A stretch of DNA of 14,831 bases from Thermomucor indicae-seudaticae (taxonomy: Eukaryota; Mucoromycota; Mucoromycetes; Mucorales; Lichtheimiaceae), in contig JSYX01000746.1 of the NCBI GenBank assembly GCA_000787465.1, positions 1 to 14,831 on the forward strand, read 5' to 3'. Positions 10,712-14,831 of this stretch are shown here, one piece after another (the first letter of the stretch is position 1; each line of letters starts with the position of its first letter). The position numbers and the translations under genes are program-made. The notes beneath the pieces were generated by a model. The model saw only the letters and a program-made list of their open reading frames with translations. It made no database searches and was not told the origin of the DNA.

Positions 10712-11700
10712 GGCGCTGATGAGAGAGCTTCACGAAAGAACAGAGTGCGTAAAATTTACGGTCACACCAATGGATACCCAAGGCTTCTGGATGATGTCTC
10801 GAAGAAGCTTGCTTAACACTTATGTAAGCCATACCAATTTCTGTCCATAGGTTATGCTACTTCGTTCAAAATTTAACTTACTATTGTCCATGGTGTCTTC
10901 TTAATGCGCCACTTTATGCGTTGTTTACAATAAATCAGAACTAAACATACTCCCTGTCAACTATTCAAAACGATGATACGAAGTACAATGTATATCAAAT
11001 CTTTATGGGATGAATATTTTATTAGGCGAAGAGCAAGTATAGGGTTGAGGCCACTAAGGCTTAAGCCACAATGACCAATGGTAACAGTGTCAGCCACAGT
11101 ATAATCGGCAGTGTGGCGCAGTACAACGCACGCAAGCTCTCGTTTCCATAGCAAGAAAGAATCGTCAGCATTTCAGCAAGCATGTCCCTGAATCGTGTGC
11201 AGCAGCAAATAATAAATCAGATGATTGCAGAATAATTTCCCATCCTCTTAAAAAAAGATAGGAGTACAGAGGCTCGGCGTAATTAAAAAAAGGAGATGCG
11301 CATTGGGGGGCAAACATTTTTTTCTCCCGACATCAAAACAGAAAGATACAGTCTGTTTTTTGTTTGCATATGTGCAAATTAGCCAACAACCACGCCTGCA
11401 CAAAATCTAGACCAAGGAGGAAGTTAAGGGGTACTACTTGGTGTGCTGATTAGATTTCCGCGGCATCTAACTTCTGACGAGCTCAACTGTCACAGTGAAA
11501 TAGGCCTTCTAGCACTTGCTCGTCCATTCATCCAGGGTTTCAGCAAACAATTGATATACGCGGATGCAGCAATGAGAGGCGCTAGCTGCGAAATAGGGGT
11601 GGAAACAATATGCACTTGTTTTATTCACGACGATATCCTTAACAAAAGAGCTCCTGAAAATACATCGCATGGGCGACAGAGAAAAAAGAAAAACAACGCT
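10712..11700. other. Upstream of the ZCCHC10-type gene; no further gene seen
   Basis: The first 150-200 nt should contain the minus-strand promoter and leader, which holds upstream ATGs at 10891 and 10832 out of frame with the zinc-knuckle start. Beyond that the DNA has A/T runs and a G6 run near 11305 but no recognisable coding or RNA gene. Open frames at 10957-11154 and 11443-11706 have no family features. Confidence 0.45.
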
Positions 11701-11705
11701 GGCTG

Positions 11706-11749
11706 AAGGCCACTTGCTGGTATTCAATTATCATCAGCACAGTGGCCTT
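11706..11749. repeat. Perfect-stem hairpin (8 bp plus 4 bp)
   Basis: AAGGCCAC (11706-11713) pairs with GTGGCCTT (11742-11749), and after a small internal loop GCTG (11716-11719) pairs with CAGC (11735-11738), leaving a 15-nt apical loop. It lies outside any recognised gene. Pairing is seen directly; transcription is unknown. Confidence 0.65.
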
Positions 11750-12720
11750 GGAGAGAAATTCTGATATCCGAAATACGAAACCTTTTCCCTCGGGAATAAC
11801 TCACTAGGTCTCTCCTGTAAATTAAGCAAGACATAATGGGAACCGTGACGTACAGGCTTATGTCTTTGGGATACTGTTGTAAAATTAGCGTGTGGCCGAA
11901 AATTCGAGATGGAAGATAATCAAAAGAACTTGCGCATATAATTTACGTTGATAATACTGTCTGGGTGAAGGCGTAGCAGCAAGAATATAAGTTAGCGTTC
12001 CAAATAACCGTGTGTATCACCTCAATGTACGAATTTCTATTGAATCACGGAGACGCACAAGCGTACCGTAGTGGTTAGCATAGGATGGGAAAATTACGTT
12101 CTGGATAAAGTCAGATAAAAGTGGCGGATGCGTATTAACCGGTGCTAAAGATAGGAAGGGATGATGGACAAATCAGTTTGTCTAGATAGTTTCAATGCTT
12201 CATTGCCGTACATCCTGTCTTGAATAACAAACCGTAAAAATACCAGACACGTTTCCTCATAAGCTACAAGCCCAGGATAAGAAGAATGATAAAGCAAAAC
12301 GGTGCAGAAAACTGACTGACCAACACAAGAAGGTTCAATGCGACTTCGGTTAGGTACAACACAGGAAAGTCAAAGCGACTAGTAATTGACTAATGTCGGG
12401 CTCCTTATGGTAGACGTAGGTTTTTATATTATTCAAACAGAAGGAAATGTCACCATGGCTCAGGCTTATAAACGATAAGTACAGGTAAAGACCGTAGAAC
12501 GTGTTATGTGGTAAAGTGCTCTTGCGCAGGCTATTTAGCGACACCTTGCCAACAGTCATGGATATGACCGTGTTTGGGCCCTGGGGTCGTAATTGCACAA
12601 GGAAAACGCCAAAATATATTTTCAGCAGGACCTTATGAAAGAGATGTTTTCTCTCTTTTTGCGTATTATAGATAGGTCATGATGCTATGTTGACTTACTA
12701 GAATCTCGCAAATAGATTAC
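11750..12720. other. Non-coding stretch; nothing recognised
   Basis: No gene, structured RNA or long repeat was recognised on either strand. An 82-codon minus-strand frame (12350-12598) shows no family features. A short tRNA A-box lookalike near 12068-12085 has no matching B box or acceptor stem. Confidence 0.45.
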
Positions 12721-12846
12721 CCGTGCGATATAACGATGTTTGATATTTTTTAGATAACGATCGCCTACCCAAGCGTTCCACATAACGATATTTTCGACGT
12801 AGCGATCGTCATTCTTTGCCATCAAAGTGACTGCTGTATCGCACGG
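12721..12846. mobile_element. Small terminal-inverted-repeat element, MITE-like, 126 bp
   Basis: CCGTGCGATA at 12721-12730 is inverted exactly at 12837-12846 (TATCGCACGG). Inside, ATAACGAT occurs three times in the same orientation (12730-12737, 12754-12761, 12782-12789), and a related AGCGATCG is at 12801-12808. There is no coding capacity and no obvious target-site duplication. Size and structure fit a non-autonomous DNA transposon relic, but a 10-bp repeat pair alone is modest evidence. Confidence 0.4.
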
Positions 12847-12903
12847 ACCACTGTTACTTTACAGGCATTCTCCTATCTGAGAAAGCAAGCACTGAAATGA
12901 AAT

Positions 12904-12925
12904 GCTGTTATCACAAAATAACAGC
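12904..12925. repeat. Perfect 8-bp hairpin with 6-nt loop
   Basis: GCTGTTAT (12904-12911) is followed after CACAAA by ATAACAGC (12918-12925). It lies 58 nt to the right of the small inverted-repeat element and may be part of the same decayed repeat. No function is evident. Confidence 0.6.
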
Positions 12926-13628
12926 CGGACGATACACATATGCTTCGGTCAACATGACGATATCATAGTCACGTTCGGCAGAATTCTTGACACAAAATGA
13001 AAAATATCATTCGCTGCTCCTGTTTGGAACAGATAGTTTTAAGCCATATGGTAGGCAGGACGTCGGACAGCAACGTTGATTTCATAATCGCATATTTCAT
13101 CAGTTCCAAAAGCAGTACGGTTGGTACACAAGAAGCATTTGCTTATGACCGCACTTGTACGTTTCACGCCTTTATGTGCTTTCCTGCCCCACTCGTAATA
13201 CGTACATGTAGTCTTTTTTTCCCTCAGGATTCCATCAGCAAAATGATGACCCAACAAGGGGATAAACGATAGGGCAGCAAAGTATTTCCACATGATGTAC
13301 AAATGACTACCGCCTTAGCCTCATAAACACGTAAATGTTGACAAGGGGTGGTGCTACAGTGAGATCCATTCCTGTGCAACGGCTCGATTCCTGGAAATTT
13401 TTATTGCAATAACACAGGATCTCAGTGGAGTCAAGTGGTAGAAGTTTCAATCTCTGACATTGCCTTTGTAATCTATTCTGTAAGGTCACCTTTGATCTGA
13501 GCGGCAGCGAAGAAATGCACGCGTCCAGATATCCTTGGACCACTTTGTTCGTGAAGAAACTTATAATATTGTGTACTGCTTACCATTTCGTAAGACGATC
13601 TGCTATTAGCTTTGGTTTCTAACTTCGC
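12926..13628. other. Non-coding stretch left of the larger MITE-like element
   Basis: Frames of 78-91 codons on both strands (12997-13272, 13039-13302, 13307-13543) show no recognised family. If the 271-bp element interrupted the FAR1-like gene, the rest of that gene would lie here on the minus strand. A 46-codon open minus-strand segment immediately left of the element (to a stop near 13490) could be a trace of it, but I see no diagnostic motif. Confidence 0.4.
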
Positions 13629-13899
13629 ACACTACGGCGAGAAATCTCAGATTTGATCGCATACATATCGCATATTCAGTATACATTCAACTTTGAAGCG
13701 CCGCCATCGCATAAATTTCGCAGATCTGCGATTCAAAGCACCAGGATGATTGATCAAGAAAACCCCCGGCATCAGGTGTTACACAAGCTATCGAAGAGAT
13801 ATCGCATATTCAACCCAAAAAAGTGATATTTCCGCTCTGAGATATGCGATATCTATGCGATTTTTATGCGATCGGATCTGCGATCCGTCGCCGTAGTGT
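13629..13899. mobile_element. MITE-like element, 271 bp, 12-bp terminal inverted repeats, octamer-rich
   Basis: ACACTACGGCGA at 13629-13640 is inverted exactly as TCGCCGTAGTGT at 13888-13899, and similarity continues inward imperfectly. The octamer ATCGCATA occurs four times on the plus strand (13656, 13667, 13706, 13801) and three times inverted (13843, 13854, 13865), so forward copies fill the left part and inverted ones the right. Also present are the 14-bp palindrome TCGCAGATCTGCGA (13718-13731) and a 13-bp exact inverted pair (13797-13809 and 13842-13854). No transposase is encoded, and no clear target-site duplication is visible. This fits a non-autonomous DNA transposon; the superfamily is not determined. 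Confidence 0.65.
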
Positions 13900-14501
13900 C
13901 ATCTGATCGCCCATTTCCACGACTTTTGCTTTAAGCTCTTCATCATTGTTGCGATACTCATGATACAGAAGCCGTTCGCTTGACAAATCGTGAGAATGCG
14001 TTCCGTCACGCAACATTCCCGTCCAATTCCCGTTCCTCGGGCAAGAAGCATAAACAGTCCACGGATACCCAATCTGCTTTGAGGCCCGTACCGGCTTCCG
14101 ATTTCTAACACCGTTTGCGCAGGTATACATGTTGGCGCTCGTATCATCAGTTTCCTTGTCTTCGCCTTCAACGTCATCATTCGATGCATCTTCTGTGGCC
14201 TTAAAAGTGCGTTAAGAAAAAGGCCAAGCATTCCACGTAGTTTTCGTTACTGTAAAAGAACCACCCGCTACGATCTCTAACAACTGCATATCATTTTCAC
14301 TAACCTTTTTGTCCTTTTTGGCATGATGGCTTCTGTTGCCTCCTCCGTGTATGCACTTGAAATACACGTATTCGGTACCACTTGACTTGCTTACGCCACT
14401 GGTTTTTATCTTCACGCTGAAGCCGTTTTCTCGGCAAATTTACGCAGCTCATCATATAGCTGTTCTCGGGTGTCATACGTTCTATTCAGGATTGCTTCCA
14501 T
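13864..14501 (-). pseudogene. FAR1/MULE-type zinc-finger gene fragment, frameshifted and truncated
   Basis: Resembles the N-terminal FAR1-type (WRKY-GCM1 fold) DNA-binding region of MULE transposases and their domesticated relatives. Segment one starts at ATG 14501 (MEAILNRTYDTREQ..., LRKFAEK) and hits TGA at 14414-14412. The family-like continuation lies in another frame (KIKTSGVSKSSG, EYVYFKCIHGGGNRS), so about one base is missing near the A run at 14426-14429. That frame runs to AAG at 14305; an apparent intron 14304-14200 (GTTAGT...TTTAAG) then joins 14199-13864 in frame. The last part has RKPVRASKQIGYPWTV, NGNWTGMLRDGTHSHD and ends ADPIA. The expected Cys of the GCPW-type motif is Tyr here (GYPW), so one zinc ligand seems lost, while FKC and the HSH pair remain. 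The final codons, from M-T-L-R-R-R on, come from the terminal repeat of the adjoining MITE-like element. No DDE catalytic core is present. Confidence 0.6.
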
Positions 14502-14831
14502 GAAGTAAGATTTTCTGATGTTTTGACTGCGAGGATGATAGAGAAAGAGTAGTGAATGCTGCTCAAAGGATGGATGTTATGGATTAAAAGTCTTTTTCTG
14601 TGTCACCAATTGAAGTGGCTAATTGAGGCAACAACTCATCATGGAAACGGTTATTTTGTGCTGGTGATTTGTGTCTACCATGTTGGTATACGACTACGCG
14701 AAATTGTTCTAATGTTTCTTCTTCATGGATACAAGTGAATAAAGTGTTGTGACGCGTTACGTAGAATTGATGAAAGTATGTTTAAAACCATGAATCTCTT
14801 GCAAAGCTTTTTTTCTATTCAGGTTGCTCTT
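14502..14831. other. Right-edge flank; no supported gene
   Basis: On the minus strand the stretch before 14501 is pyrimidine-rich (about 14530-14555), as expected of a leader. Further right, a minus-strand open frame of about 60 codons without an ATG (about 14585-14770) reads like plausible protein but starts right after a stop with no usable acceptor. The window ends before this can be settled. Confidence 0.35.

Noticed and set aside
10569..10832. 87-aa minus-strand open frame over the start of the ZCCHC10-type gene
   Set aside because: It is out of frame with the zinc knuckle after splicing and has no recognisable features; at most an upstream overlapping frame.
12060..12130. tRNA-like A box (GTAGTGGTTAGCATAGG) as a tRNA or tRNA-derived repeat
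   Set aside because: No B box of the GGTTCGANTCC type at the right distance and no acceptor stem could be paired.
13370..13392. B-box-like GGCTCGATTCC
   Set aside because: No A box or cloverleaf upstream; chance match.
14585..14770. Minus-strand open frame of about 60 codons without an ATG at the window edge
   Set aside because: It begins right after an in-frame stop with no suitable splice acceptor, so no gene model can be supported from this window.

Overview
This is a eukaryotic, almost certainly fungal, nuclear segment. Every confident gene is broken by short introns (54-77 nt, GT...AG with one GC...AG exception), and all can be reassembled into uninterrupted frames of the expected family length. 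The mixture (proteasome alpha subunit, cytosolic aminopeptidase P, Sds3-like and ZCCHC10-like nuclear proteins, a FAR1/MULE-type zinc-finger fragment, dense short introns) best suggests an early-diverging fungus such as a Mucoromycota/Mucorales member. The lineage is an inference, since no search could be run.

Layout. (1) 204-1372, minus: 20S proteasome subunit alpha-1/PSMA6 type, 6 exons, 246 aa, intact. (2) 1951-3267, minus: two-exon gene of unknown function (412 aa) with poly-Pro, Gln and His/Tyr tracts and a hydrophobic C-terminal segment. (3) 3486-5954, minus: cytosolic Xaa-Pro aminopeptidase, 11 exons, 607 aa, all metal ligands present. (4) 5955-8185: about 2.2 kb without a recognisable gene, ending in a G-rich/C-rich promoter region with a perfect 12-bp inverted repeat. 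(5) 8186-9350, plus: Sds3-like histone-deacetylase-complex subunit, 5 exons, 301 aa. (6) 9459-10711, minus: ZCCHC10-type zinc-knuckle protein with an acidic Ser tract and a long RS domain, 5 exons, 337 aa, tail to tail with the Sds3 gene. (7) 10712-13628: about 2.9 kb without a supported gene, holding two perfect hairpins and a small terminal-inverted-repeat element (12721-12846). (8) 13629-13899: a 271-bp MITE-like element with 12-bp terminal inverted repeats and seven copies of ATCGCATA. It abuts, and supplies the last codons of, (9) 13864-14501, minus: a frameshifted FAR1/MULE-type zinc-finger gene fragment.

Functionally the window mixes housekeeping protein turnover (proteasome and aminopeptidase P, which can act successively on peptides but are not shown here to be co-regulated) with nuclear chromatin/RNA proteins. 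The right third looks like repeat-derived, decaying DNA. I did not find a clear new defence or biosynthetic system. The items most worth a second look are the unknown two-exon gene, the octamer-rich MITE and its contact with the FAR1-like fragment, the RS-domain ZCCHC10 protein, and the promoter inverted repeat.
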